Source: JAFGNB01 sp050304135 (GTDB lineage Bacteria; Fibrobacterota; Chitinivibrionia; Chitinivibrionales; Chitinispirillaceae). From it: 64,000 nucleotides of DNA. The number at the start of each line of letters is the position of its first letter. Position 1 is the first letter of the stretch. The stretch spans positions 7,960 through 71,959 of the forward strand of contig JBNLDC010000023.1 in NCBI GenBank assembly GCA_050304135.1, given 5' to 3'. The notes below the pieces were generated by a model. That model made no database searches. It worked only from the letters and a program-made list of their open reading frames with translations, and was not told where the DNA came from. Positions 51,089 through 60,156 of the stretch are shown one piece after another. Position numbers and translations under genes: made by a program.

Positions 51089-51834
51089 TCAACGCTATTC
51101 TAATACAAGCTCGAATGGGTTCAACCCGTCTACCGGGAAAGGTATTGATGAGGCTTGGAGACAGCGAAGTCCTCGGCCAGGTCATCAGGCGGGCTCGGCT
51201 GGCGAATGTGGGGGAGGTGATTGTCGTAACAACACATAACCGAGAGGACATTCCGATCGTTGAATATTGTTCGTCAATAGGGGTCAAGGTATTTTGTGGT
51301 TCAGAACAGGATGTACTGGACCGTTACTGGCAAACGGCAAAACTGCTAGATGTTGACAATATTATCCGGGTAACTGCGGATTGCCCTTTGCTTGATCCCG
51401 GTGTTCTTAAGATGATTGCTGCGGTACATTGCTCAGAGGGGGCAGATTATACCAGTAATACTATCGAAGAAACATATCCTGATGGACTGGATGTGGAAAT
51501 TTTCAGGAAAAGTGTTCTTCAAAGAGCCTGGAAAGAAGCAACGCTCAGTTCAGAACGTGAACATGTAACGCCCTATATAAAGAAAAATCCACAGTTGTTT
51601 TCATTAAAAAGCATTAGATCTGAAGTTGATCTAAGTCATATGAGATGGACAATCGATCAGACTGAGGATTATCAGTTTTTACAGGCTGTTTATGGTGCCT
51701 TTATCGGAAGAGATGATTTTCAAATGAAGGATATTATTGCGCTACTTTCTGAAAAGCCTGAATTAGTGGCAATGAACGGAGCGATTGTACGGAATGAAGG
51801 GTATTTGAAATCATTGCAAAAGGATAATCGATGA
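51085..51834 (+). CDS. SpsF-like acylneuraminate/sugar-acid cytidylyltransferase
   Basis: A 249-residue nucleotidyltransferase with the signature AILIQARMGSTRLPGKVL, then VIVVTTHNREDIPI and VTADCPLLDPGVL. SpsF, NeuA and KdsB-type enzymes activate sugar acids as CMP-sugars, so this would be the CMP-activating step after the NeuB-like enzyme. The start is the ATG at 51085 in an ATGA overlap with the AKR gene; a TTG twelve bases earlier is less likely. The stop overlaps the next gene by 4 bp. The C-terminal part (about 170-249) is SpsF-specific. Confidence 0.87.
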   Translation: MINAILIQARMGSTRLPGKVLMRLGDSEVLGQVIRRARLANVGEVIVVTTHNREDIPIVEYCSSIGVKVFCGSEQDVLDRYWQTAKLLDVDNIIRVTADCPLLDPGVLKMIAAVHCSEGADYTSNTIEETYPDGLDVEIFRKSVLQRAWKEATLSSEREHVTPYIKKNPQLFSLKSIRSEVDLSHMRWTIDQTEDYQFLQAVYGAFIGRDDFQMKDIIALLSEKPELVAMNGAIVRNEGYLKSLQKDNR

Positions 51835-53141
51835 GAACAGGTCAAAAATTGTACTCTGAAGCAAAAAAGATAATTCCCGGCGGGACACAACTGCTCTCCA
51901 AGAGGCCGGAAATGTTTCTTCCGGAGAATTGGCCTGCCTATTACAGCAAAGCTTCCGGAATAAAAGTATGGGATCTTGACTATAGAGAGTATCTTGATTT
52001 CAGTTTTATGGGGATCGGAGCATGTATACTCGGGTATGCCGATCCGGAGGTGAATGCTGCAGTGGAGAATGTTGTTAAAAGCGGAAACATGACAACATTG
52101 AATGCACCTGAAGAGCTGGAGTTGGCACGATTGCTGCTAAAATTGCATCCGTGGGCGGAAATGGTCAGGTACGCTCGTTCCGGGGGTGAGGCAATGGCAA
52201 TAGCCGTACGTATCGCACGTGCTGCAACCCGGAAGGAAATAATTCTATTCTGCGGATACCATGGTTGGCATGATTGGTATTTATCTGCTAATTTGTCTGA
52301 TGACAATGCATTGGATGGACAATTGTTACCCGGATTAAGTCCAAATGGGGTCTGCAGAGGATTGAAAGGCACCACTTTTCCATTCAAATATAACGATAGT
52401 GCAACATTTCTTGAATTACTTGGAAGATATAAGGATAAGGTTGCTGGAATTGTAATTGAATCGATACGAAATATTGAACCCGATACAGAATTTTTGCAAT
52501 GTATCCAGGAGGCGGCAAACAGTAATGACATTCCTCTTATTGTAGATGAAGTTTCGAGCGGTTTCAGGCTCAATTTAGGTGGGGCGCATCTAATACTGGG
52601 TATAAAACCGGATATTGCTGTTTTTGCAAAAGGCATAAGTAACGGTTTTCCGATGGCTGCAATCATTGGAACGCGTCGATATATGGATGCTTCTCAGGAT
52701 ACTTTTATCAGTAGCACGTACTGGACTGACCGGATTGGTCCGACCGCTGCGATAGCGACTATTGATAAAATGAGACGTTGTGAAGTTCAAAAAAAACTTG
52801 TGGAAATTGGTAAAAGCGTACAGACAGGGTGGAAGGAGATGGCAGAAAAGGCAGATCTTGCCATTGAGGTAGGAAGCATCTATCCTCTAAGTCATTTTGA
52901 ATTTAGCAATAAGGACCCTCTTGTGTGTAAAACACTTTATACTCAAGAAATGCTCGAGAGAGGATTTCTTGCGACCAACTCATTTTATGCCAGTTTTGCA
53001 CATTCCGATCCGCAGATCGAGGAGTATTTGGATGCAACGTTTGAAGTTTTTGCCATTATCTCAAAAGCTATCCGGGCAGGTAACCTGCATTCACTTCTGA
53101 AGGGGCCGGTGTGTCAGACCGGTTTTAAAAGACTATCTTAG
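51831..53141 (+). CDS. Class III aminotransferase, glutamate-1-semialdehyde aminomutase-like
   Basis: A 436-residue PLP enzyme of the GSA-aminomutase branch. IIPGGTQLLSKRPEMF opens it, EMVRYARSGGEAMAIAVRIARAAT and YHGWHDWYL are the cofactor and substrate regions, DEVSSGFR carries the PLP Asp, and FAKGISNGFPMAAI the PLP Lys. The start overlaps the SpsF-like gene by 4 bp. Real HemL would not be expected here; in polysaccharide loci this branch aminates or dehydrates a sugar aldehyde or ketone. Such a gene beside NeuB-like and SpsF-like genes points to an amino group at the end of the sugar acid, for example an 8- or 9-amino derivative. Confidence 0.87.
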   Translation: MRTGQKLYSEAKKIIPGGTQLLSKRPEMFLPENWPAYYSKASGIKVWDLDYREYLDFSFMGIGACILGYADPEVNAAVENVVKSGNMTTLNAPEELELARLLLKLHPWAEMVRYARSGGEAMAIAVRIARAATRKEIILFCGYHGWHDWYLSANLSDDNALDGQLLPGLSPNGVCRGLKGTTFPFKYNDSATFLELLGRYKDKVAGIVIESIRNIEPDTEFLQCIQEAANSNDIPLIVDEVSSGFRLNLGGAHLILGIKPDIAVFAKGISNGFPMAAIIGTRRYMDASQDTFISSTYWTDRIGPTAAIATIDKMRRCEVQKKLVEIGKSVQTGWKEMAEKADLAIEVGSIYPLSHFEFSNKDPLVCKTLYTQEMLERGFLATNSFYASFAHSDPQIEEYLDATFEVFAIISKAIRAGNLHSLLKGPVCQTGFKRLS

Positions 53142-53161
53142 TTCGTTTTCGGGCAAACACT

Positions 53162-54013
53162 ATGGCAAATGTATCTGATGTAACTGCAGTTGTATGTACC
53201 TGGAATGCAGTTGTTTCTATAGAGGAATGTCTGTTATCTCTAAGGAAAAACGGTGTCCGGGAGATAATTGTAGTGGATGCGGGATCTAATGATGGAACGA
53301 GGGAGGTTGCGAAACAATTGGCCGACAGAATGCTCGATGATCCGGGAAAAGGACTGGCACTGGCAAGAAATACAGGAATTGCCGAATGTCAAACAAAGTA
53401 TGTAGTAAATGTCGGTGCTGATAACATCATGCCGCCCGAAAGTATCGCAAAAATGCTCAAGGCAATGAGCAAACATGGCTGGATAGGCGTCTCGGCGGTC
53501 ACACTTCTAAAAGATACCAGGGGAAAGTACTTTGTGTCCTCAATGAATTTATATAAAATGGCTCGGTATGTTCCAGGTGAGAGAACGGTTATTGGCACAC
53601 CAACACTGTTTGAATCGAATGTACTACAGAAACATCCGTATGATCCAGCAATGACCCACAGCGATGATGGTGAACTATGCAATCGTCTCGGAGGAATGGG
53701 CTTCCGGTTCGGGATTGCAGATGTTGAAGTTTTTGAAATCGGGTTTGAAACATTTGGCTCCATTATCGAGAGATGGTCGCGTTATGGTAAAAGTGATTTT
53801 GAAACATTTTCCAAGTACGCTCCACAATGGAATTGGTTTTGTAAACTACAATCGTTGCTTTATCCATTAAGAAAAGAACTGGTGGAGCCATTTTTAAAAA
53901 TAAGGGGATTAAAACGGATATATGTGCTTCCTTTTCTTATACTGATAACGTTGATCCGGTACTATTATTGGGGAGTACATTCATTTACGCGTATAGATAA
54001 ATCGAAATACTGA
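53162..54013 (+). CDS. Glycosyltransferase family 2
   Basis: A 283-residue GT-A enzyme: VVCTWNAVVSIEECLLSLRKNG, IIVVDAGSNDGT, LARNTGIAE and VGADN for the DxD-like position. The C-terminal 60 residues are basic with a hydrophobic stretch that may touch the membrane. It opens the glycosyltransferase part of the locus, 20 bp after the aminotransferase gene. The sugar it transfers may be the CMP-activated one made upstream, but GT2 enzymes usually use UDP/GDP/TDP sugars. Confidence 0.87.
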   Translation: MANVSDVTAVVCTWNAVVSIEECLLSLRKNGVREIIVVDAGSNDGTREVAKQLADRMLDDPGKGLALARNTGIAECQTKYVVNVGADNIMPPESIAKMLKAMSKHGWIGVSAVTLLKDTRGKYFVSSMNLYKMARYVPGERTVIGTPTLFESNVLQKHPYDPAMTHSDDGELCNRLGGMGFRFGIADVEVFEIGFETFGSIIERWSRYGKSDFETFSKYAPQWNWFCKLQSLLYPLRKELVEPFLKIRGLKRIYVLPFLILITLIRYYYWGVHSFTRIDKSKY

Positions 54014-54102
54014 ATGAGGCACAACTTTTAATGTGAAGGGGGATGCCTGGAAGCAGCAGGTATTAAAATGAATGTAGTCATTATACAACGGTTTGTAATG
54101 CG

Positions 54103-55128
54103 ATGGGAATTAACGGAAAAATGGTATTAGAAGGAATGACTGAAAAAGAATTGTTGGAATTGTGTAATCCTGAACGAGCAATTACAGGAAATTGTCCGTG
54201 GATCTATTGGACGTCAGAACTTTATGGCCACGGAAGAATTATCCGTGAATATGCTTTTTACCCACGCTTTTTACCTCTCATCGCATATTCTGATCACGGG
54301 TTAACTGGTTCAGATGTTCCATACAAGCATGAATTGGAGACCGATGCACCGATTTTTTTGACTTATTCAAAAAAAAAGGCTGAAAATTTTAAAAAGCTGA
54401 CCGGAAAAAAAAGCTATATCCTACTTTGGCCGGATATTTACTACCGTCGAAAAAACAATATTCAAAGAAATGAAAGGCAAAATGGAACAATCGCTTTTGC
54501 CAATCATGGTACACCGGATCTTGTAAATGGTGGGGATCTTGATGCTTATGCGAGAGCCTTAAAAAAATTACCTGAAAAATATCAGCCGGTAACTGTTTGC
54601 CTGCATATGCATGATATTAATAACGGTGAGCATCAGATTTTTATGAAACATCATCTGCCGGTAGTGACTGCAGGTAATACCTCTGACATCCGGTTTACTG
54701 AACGATTATATAGGATTTTAAAAAATTATTCTTACGCAACTTCAAATGCGATTGGCACGTACTCTGTATTGTCAATAGAGATGGGAATACCATTTTTTAT
54801 TTATGGGGAACCAGCTGTTATGATTAATAAGTCCGACCCCAATTATCCTATCGGAGCGTGCAAGCCTTTTGAAGCCGGAACCCTTTTCGAATACCTATAT
54901 ACTTCCTGTCAGTTGTCGGCAGGAGCTGATTTCATTAATAAAGAAGTAAAGAATAAAGTCGAACATGAGGTCGGGGTACATGACTCAATCGGAAGAATAA
55001 AACTGTTTTTTATACTGTGGTTTAGTTTTTTGAAATGGTTTTGCAAGAGAAAAAATCTATTATTCATGATTGCTGGTTTTCGTAATAGAATTATCGGGAT
55101 AGTAAAAAAGGTATCGAAGGTATTGTAA
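54103..55128 (+). CDS. Polysaccharide-locus protein of unknown function
   Basis: A 341-residue soluble protein with a basic C-terminal tail (about 290-341) rich in aromatic residues that could sit on a membrane. The middle contains SNAIGTYSVLSIEMGIPFFIYG, a donor-binding-like stretch seen in some GT-B transferases, and HGTPDLVNGGD and VCLHMHDINNG. No signature I can name. Its place between a GT2 gene and the flippase suggests a glycosyltransferase of an uncommon family, perhaps one using a CMP-sugar. AT-rich, with a relaxed start (ATG at 54103). Confidence 0.5.
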   Translation: MGINGKMVLEGMTEKELLELCNPERAITGNCPWIYWTSELYGHGRIIREYAFYPRFLPLIAYSDHGLTGSDVPYKHELETDAPIFLTYSKKKAENFKKLTGKKSYILLWPDIYYRRKNNIQRNERQNGTIAFANHGTPDLVNGGDLDAYARALKKLPEKYQPVTVCLHMHDINNGEHQIFMKHHLPVVTAGNTSDIRFTERLYRILKNYSYATSNAIGTYSVLSIEMGIPFFIYGEPAVMINKSDPNYPIGACKPFEAGTLFEYLYTSCQLSAGADFINKEVKNKVEHEVGVHDSIGRIKLFFILWFSFLKWFCKRKNLLFMIAGFRNRIIGIVKKVSKVL

Positions 55129-55132
55129 AACA

Positions 55133-56668
55133 ATGAAAAATGGTTATTTAATAAGCTACCTGAAGATATATCTGTGGCAGGGAATTGCGTTTTTACTAAG
55201 ATTCGTTTCCATGTTCATCGTCACACCTTTCCTGACAAAAGATCCATCGACGTTCGGAGTGTATTCTGTTTGTCTTTCGGTGACAATGTTCCTGAATTAC
55301 GCAGATCTGGGATTTCTGAATGCCTGTCAGAAATATGCTTCTGAATGTTTTGCCAGAAAAGAAGATGATCTTGAGCGAAAATATATCGGTTTTGGTACAT
55401 TTGTGCTTTTGGTTTTTTCAATTCTTTTCAGTATCGTTTTTATATTTTTGAGTTTTAATCCGCATATGTTAATTAAAGGTCTGGAGAATGAAGCGCAAAT
55501 ACGGATTGCCCGGAAATTGCTATTTATACTTGCTATATTTACACCGGTGACAGTGTTCCAACGCATGATATCGATGGTCTTCGAAATACGGTTGAATAAT
55601 TATGTTACTCAGCGTATATCACTCATTTCAAGTATTGTAACGATAGGGTCGGTATTTATCTTTTTTACAAAAAACAAATATGACATAGTTGGCTATTATC
55701 TGTTCGGTCAGATCATGATATCACTTTCGGTAATCGTTAACCTTTTCTTGGCAAGAAAGAGATATCACTATGATATCAAGGGTTTACTTCGAAGCATACG
55801 ATTTGATCCAATGATATTCAAAAAAGCAAATGCATTGGCTTTTAGCGGTTTATACTGTACGATATTCTGGATTTTATTTTATGAGCTTGATCAGATTGCA
55901 ATCGGAAAATATCTGGGAGCTGAAAAGGTCGCAGCCTATGCGATTGCCTTCTCGTTTTCAACAATATTCAGATTCACATTCAGTATATTGTATTCCCCCT
56001 TTACCAACCGTGTAAATTATTTTATTGGCAATAAAGATGATGAAGGATTAAAGTCCTTTTGCATGCAGTTGTCTGTTTTAACCGCCCCGTTAGTTCTTAT
56101 ACCAACAGTGGCATTTGTAGTAATTGCAAAACCATTTATCCTTTCCTGGGTTGGCGATACATTCGCTGAGAGCATTCCTCTGGCCAGGTTTTATGCAACA
56201 ATATTTATGTTCGGTTTCATATCTTATCCTGCCAGTATGATTTTAACCGCAAAGGTACGAATCAAAGAATCCAATTTTATTTCAACAATTCAACCATTCA
56301 TCTACTGGGCAGGAATACTGATCACGTATCATACATTAGGGTTAATGTCTTTCGCATTATTCAAATTTATTGCTCGATATATTTCAGAATTGTTCTGCCT
56401 GTATATATTAATAAACTTCATCGGGGTGTCATTGACAGGATTTATAAAAAAAGTATTTTATCCTGTTCTATTACCCATGATTTTTATGGTGGTTTCATTG
56501 ATGCTGCTTGAAAAATATTTACCGGGTGAAAAATCAAAAGTAAATCTTGCCGTGGTGGTTGGCACAACAGGATCAGTTATAGCGATAGCGTTGGTTATTC
56601 AATATTTCATTTCCAATGAAATTAAGATGATGGTTGGAAATGTATTTTCAATGTACAGAAAGAAATAA
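55133..56668 (+). CDS. wzx: Wzx-like O-unit flippase
   Basis: A 511-residue polytopic protein with about 12-14 TM segments, starting WQGIAFLLRFVSMFIVTPFLTKD and continuing FGVYSVCLSVTMFLNYADLGFLN, the typical MATE/Wzx opening. It probably moves the undecaprenyl-linked unit of the second glycan across the inner membrane. It is distinct from the WzxC-like flippase at 8414-9862. Start 4 bp after the previous stop. The sequence around it is AT-rich. Confidence 0.9.
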   Translation: MKNGYLISYLKIYLWQGIAFLLRFVSMFIVTPFLTKDPSTFGVYSVCLSVTMFLNYADLGFLNACQKYASECFARKEDDLERKYIGFGTFVLLVFSILFSIVFIFLSFNPHMLIKGLENEAQIRIARKLLFILAIFTPVTVFQRMISMVFEIRLNNYVTQRISLISSIVTIGSVFIFFTKNKYDIVGYYLFGQIMISLSVIVNLFLARKRYHYDIKGLLRSIRFDPMIFKKANALAFSGLYCTIFWILFYELDQIAIGKYLGAEKVAAYAIAFSFSTIFRFTFSILYSPFTNRVNYFIGNKDDEGLKSFCMQLSVLTAPLVLIPTVAFVVIAKPFILSWVGDTFAESIPLARFYATIFMFGFISYPASMILTAKVRIKESNFISTIQPFIYWAGILITYHTLGLMSFALFKFIARYISELFCLYILINFIGVSLTGFIKKVFYPVLLPMIFMVVSLMLLEKYLPGEKSKVNLAVVVGTTGSVIAIALVIQYFISNEIKMMVGNVFSMYRKK

Positions 56669-56752
56669 AACGCAAGGAAACAGAGCAGGGTTTCAGGAAT
56701 TTTGGGAATATAATGCTTTTAAACAATGAAAACATGAATACCGGGGTATAAA

Positions 56753-58009
56753 ATGAGACCTAAATATTCTCTGATTATACCAACATATAACGGTTATAGC
56801 TATTTACCGATGTGTGTGAAAACGATTATTGATCAGCGATATGAAAATTACGAACTAATTATTAGCGATGATCATTCGACGGATGGAACAAAGGAATATT
56901 TATCATCGTTAGAATGTGAAAAAATTAAAATAATTGAACCACCCTGTTCCATGAGTATGAGTGAGCATTGGGAGTGGGCATTAAAGCAAGCTGTTGGTGA
57001 GTGGATAATGTTTGTAGGGCAGGACGATGGAGTACAGTCTTATTTTTTTTGTCTGGCAGAAAAATTGACAGCCGAGGCTTCAAAACGAAATATTAAAGCG
57101 ATAATGTCTGAACGAGCTTATTTTTTCTGGCCGGGTTGCCAAAATATATATGGTGATAAAGCTGTCGAATATCAAGCTAAAAATAAAATTTATACCCGAA
57201 GAAGTTCATTGGAATTGTGGAAATCATTATTAGGTATACAGGAATATTTTAATTTGCCGGAAATGTATACAACATCCCTCGTTCATAAGGATGTTATTGA
57301 GAAGGCGAGAAAAAAACAAGAAGGAAAAGTTATTATCACACATCCTCAAGATGCAAATCTTGCGGTAATACTGTGCAGTCTTGAAAAAAAGTATATCTAT
57401 TCAGGGATACCATTCGGATGGGTCGGATCATCTCCGAAAAGTGCAGGTATGGCAATAGTTTCTCCTGAAGAAAGAAATGAGCAGAAAACGGATTTGGGGA
57501 AACTAAAGAAAGAATATGAAAGTAGAATAGCTGAGAGCCGTTTTCCGTATCATAAACTGGCGGGTGACTTTTCGATAGGAAATCTATCGATATATCTGTG
57601 GCAAGTAATGTTGCAAACAGAAATATTACATAAAAATCATGTAAACTGGATCATACGAACTAAAATGTTTAGAAGAATACTGTTTGCAATAGCTCTTTTT
57701 GAAATAAAAACATCTGTAACAGCTGTAAATGAAAATCGCTTGAAACTATTGAAAGACGCCATTAAAATAAACGGTTTACAATTTACCACAATTATGTTGT
57801 TCTCTGTTATGATCATGATAATAAACAGAATGCAGGCGGTTGTATTTTTATTTTACAAGGTTCCAAGGAAATTAATAAGAGCAATCTTTGATAAAAGGTA
57901 TGGAATAAAATTAACCTGGTCTCAGAATCAGGCTATAACTATGTATATGATCTCTAATAACATCAGACAAGAAATAGTCAGAAAAGGCTGGGTTCAGAGG
58001 GAATGTTGA
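56753..58009 (+). CDS. Glycosyltransferase family 2
   Basis: A 418-residue protein. Residues about 1-240 are a GT-A domain: PTYNGYSYLPMCVKTIIDQRYENYELIISDDHSTDGT, then FVGQDDG for the metal-binding acidic pair. The remaining 170 residues include a hydrophobic segment near residues 340-365 and are not recognisable. The gene ends in a 7-bp overlap with the next start, so the two are translated together. Linkage cannot be predicted. Confidence 0.87.
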   Translation: MRPKYSLIIPTYNGYSYLPMCVKTIIDQRYENYELIISDDHSTDGTKEYLSSLECEKIKIIEPPCSMSMSEHWEWALKQAVGEWIMFVGQDDGVQSYFFCLAEKLTAEASKRNIKAIMSERAYFFWPGCQNIYGDKAVEYQAKNKIYTRRSSLELWKSLLGIQEYFNLPEMYTTSLVHKDVIEKARKKQEGKVIITHPQDANLAVILCSLEKKYIYSGIPFGWVGSSPKSAGMAIVSPEERNEQKTDLGKLKKEYESRIAESRFPYHKLAGDFSIGNLSIYLWQVMLQTEILHKNHVNWIIRTKMFRRILFAIALFEIKTSVTAVNENRLKLLKDAIKINGLQFTTIMLFSVMIMIINRMQAVVFLFYKVPRKLIRAIFDKRYGIKLTWSQNQAITMYMISNNIRQEIVRKGWVQREC

Positions 58010-58947
58010 AAAATAATTTTTCTGAACCGGTACTGCTGTGTCTATATAATAGGCCGGAAAAAACGAAGAAGGTTTTCCACGCAATTCGACAAATTCGTCC
58101 GGATCGCTTATATATAGCAGCAGACGGTCCCAACAGTACAAAAGAAGACGATTGGGAAAAATGCAATAAGTGCAGAAATATTATAGAAAATATTGACTGG
58201 AAATGTTCCGTTTTCAGGCTTTTTCATGAAAAAAACCTTGGATGTAAGAAGGCGATAATTTCAGCAATCAACTGGTTTTTTGAAAATGAGAAGCAGGGAA
58301 TCATACTAGAAGATGATTGTCTTCCCGAGATATCTTTTTTTCGTTATTGTGAGGAGTTGCTGAATTATTATCAGAATGAAGAGAAAATTATGCATATTGG
58401 AGGGAGTAATTTTCAAAAAGGATACAGAAGAGGTATCGGCAGCTACTATTTCTCGAATATTATTCATGTATGGGGTTGGGCGACTTGGAGAAGAGCCTGG
58501 AATAAATATGCTTACACTGACTATGATTCGGATAGTGCAATAAATACAGTATTTGACAATCGATATTGGAGAAGATACTGGATTCAGGAAATGAAAAAAG
58601 CCTTTGAGGGAAAAATTGATACATGGGATTATCAATGGGTGTATACCATATGGAAAAATAAAGGTATGGGTATTACTCCAAATGTTAATATGGTAAAAAA
58701 TATAGGGTTTGATTCAGACGGAACACATACAAATGCATTTGAGGAGAAAAAATTAACTGCAATTGTCCAAAACATCGAATTTCCATTGATACATCCAGAA
58801 TATGTCTGTTATGACAGGATGGCGGATAAGTATACCATGAAAACTCATTATGGTCTTTCGGGCATAAATTATATAAAAAATTATCTAAAAAAATACATAT
58901 TTAAGCACGTAAACCCAGCAAAATATTCTGCAAATATTGTTGATTAA
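58003..58947 (+). CDS. GNT-I/HlpA-like glycosyltransferase
   Basis: A 314-residue protein with a GT-A-like domain: PVLLCLYNRPEKTKKVF, IAADGPN, then GIILEDDCLP, where the acidic triplet serves as the DxD motif. VWGWATWRRAWNKY and DTWDYQW are typical of the HlpA/GNT-I-like family found in capsule and LPS loci. The acceptor is unknown. It overlaps the previous gene by 7 bp and is followed by a GT4 gene 30 bp on. Confidence 0.83.
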   Translation: MLKNNFSEPVLLCLYNRPEKTKKVFHAIRQIRPDRLYIAADGPNSTKEDDWEKCNKCRNIIENIDWKCSVFRLFHEKNLGCKKAIISAINWFFENEKQGIILEDDCLPEISFFRYCEELLNYYQNEEKIMHIGGSNFQKGYRRGIGSYYFSNIIHVWGWATWRRAWNKYAYTDYDSDSAINTVFDNRYWRRYWIQEMKKAFEGKIDTWDYQWVYTIWKNKGMGITPNVNMVKNIGFDSDGTHTNAFEEKKLTAIVQNIEFPLIHPEYVCYDRMADKYTMKTHYGLSGINYIKNYLKKYIFKHVNPAKYSANIVD

Positions 58948-58977
58948 CCAACCGAAAGGTATTGATAACTGATATTA

Positions 58978-60081
58978 ATGAAAATAGCTATCGATTACCA
59001 GATATTTTTTATACAAAAATTTGGAGGAATATCTCGATATTTCTGCAAGCTGGCGGAAATTTGTAATGAAAAGGGATATAATATTCGTATTTTTGCCCCG
59101 TTCCACAGAAATGAATTTTTAAAAACATGTACAAATACTATCGTGAAAGGGAAATATTTTTACAAGTATCCATACAAATTAGGGTTGTTGATAAAAATGG
59201 CAAATTGGATTGTATGCAAACAAGATGTCATAAATTGGAAACCCGACATAATTCATGAATCGTATTATCCTCGGTTTCCCCTGGCTACAAAAAGAATGCA
59301 ATCTGTGGTTACGGTTCATGATATGATTCATGAAATTTATCCGGAAATGTTTTCAGTAAATGATCGTGTACGTGAATTTAAAAAAAATGCAGTTAAACGG
59401 GCTGCGCATATAATTTGTCCTTCAAATAATACAAGAAATGATTTAATAAGATTACTTAATGTAAAATCGAAGGACATTTCAGTAATCTATCATGGCGTAG
59501 ATACTGCAAATGGCAATAGAATGGACCCGGAAAAACAAACACAGAATGAGAAACCATATCTGCTTTTTGTTGGAGATCGTGATGGATATAAAAACTTTTC
59601 AGGACTGATAACAGCAATTTCTCTTTCGGAAAAAATACAAAATAAATTTCACCTGATTGCTTTTGGCGGACCTGATTTTTCAAAGGAAGAAAAGGCTGCT
59701 TTTTCAGGAAATGGACTGCAAAAAATGGAAATAACGCACATAAGGGGTGATGATACTGTCTTGAGCTCACTGTATTCAAGGGCTTCTGGTTTTATTTATC
59801 CATCTAAGTATGAAGGTTTTGGACTTCCGGTACTTGAAGCCATGAGAAATGGTTGTCCAGTTATATGCAGCTATTCCAGCAGTTTACCTGAGGTCGCAGG
59901 GTATGCTTGTGAATATTTTAATCCTGAGCAACCAAATGAAATGGCATTAAAAATGGAAAAAGTTCTTTTTAATGAGGATTTGAAAAAAGAAATGGTCGCT
60001 AAAGGATTCTCACAGATTGCTAAATTTACCTGGGAACAATGTGTTAAAGAAACTTTATCTGTGTATATGAATGTGCTATAG
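58978..60081 (+). CDS. Glycosyltransferase family 4
   Basis: A 367-residue GT-B enzyme. KFGGISRYFCKLAEI and VTVHDMIHEIYPEMF belong to the acceptor side. The donor side has LLFVGDRDGYKNFSGLI and YPSKYEGFGLPVLEAMRNGCPVICSYSSSLPEVAG, with both glutamates of the EX7E motif. It belongs to the mannosyl/rhamnosyltransferase-like subgroup by appearance. A 75-bp AT-rich gap separates it from the next gene. Confidence 0.9.
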   Translation: MKIAIDYQIFFIQKFGGISRYFCKLAEICNEKGYNIRIFAPFHRNEFLKTCTNTIVKGKYFYKYPYKLGLLIKMANWIVCKQDVINWKPDIIHESYYPRFPLATKRMQSVVTVHDMIHEIYPEMFSVNDRVREFKKNAVKRAAHIICPSNNTRNDLIRLLNVKSKDISVIYHGVDTANGNRMDPEKQTQNEKPYLLFVGDRDGYKNFSGLITAISLSEKIQNKFHLIAFGGPDFSKEEKAAFSGNGLQKMEITHIRGDDTVLSSLYSRASGFIYPSKYEGFGLPVLEAMRNGCPVICSYSSSLPEVAGYACEYFNPEQPNEMALKMEKVLFNEDLKKEMVAKGFSQIAKFTWEQCVKETLSVYMNVL

Positions 60082-60156
60082 ATAAAAAGAAACAGTTTTT
60101 GTATAAGAAAAAACATTTTAGAAAACCTAGTAATTAATTGTCGGAAAATGATGTAA

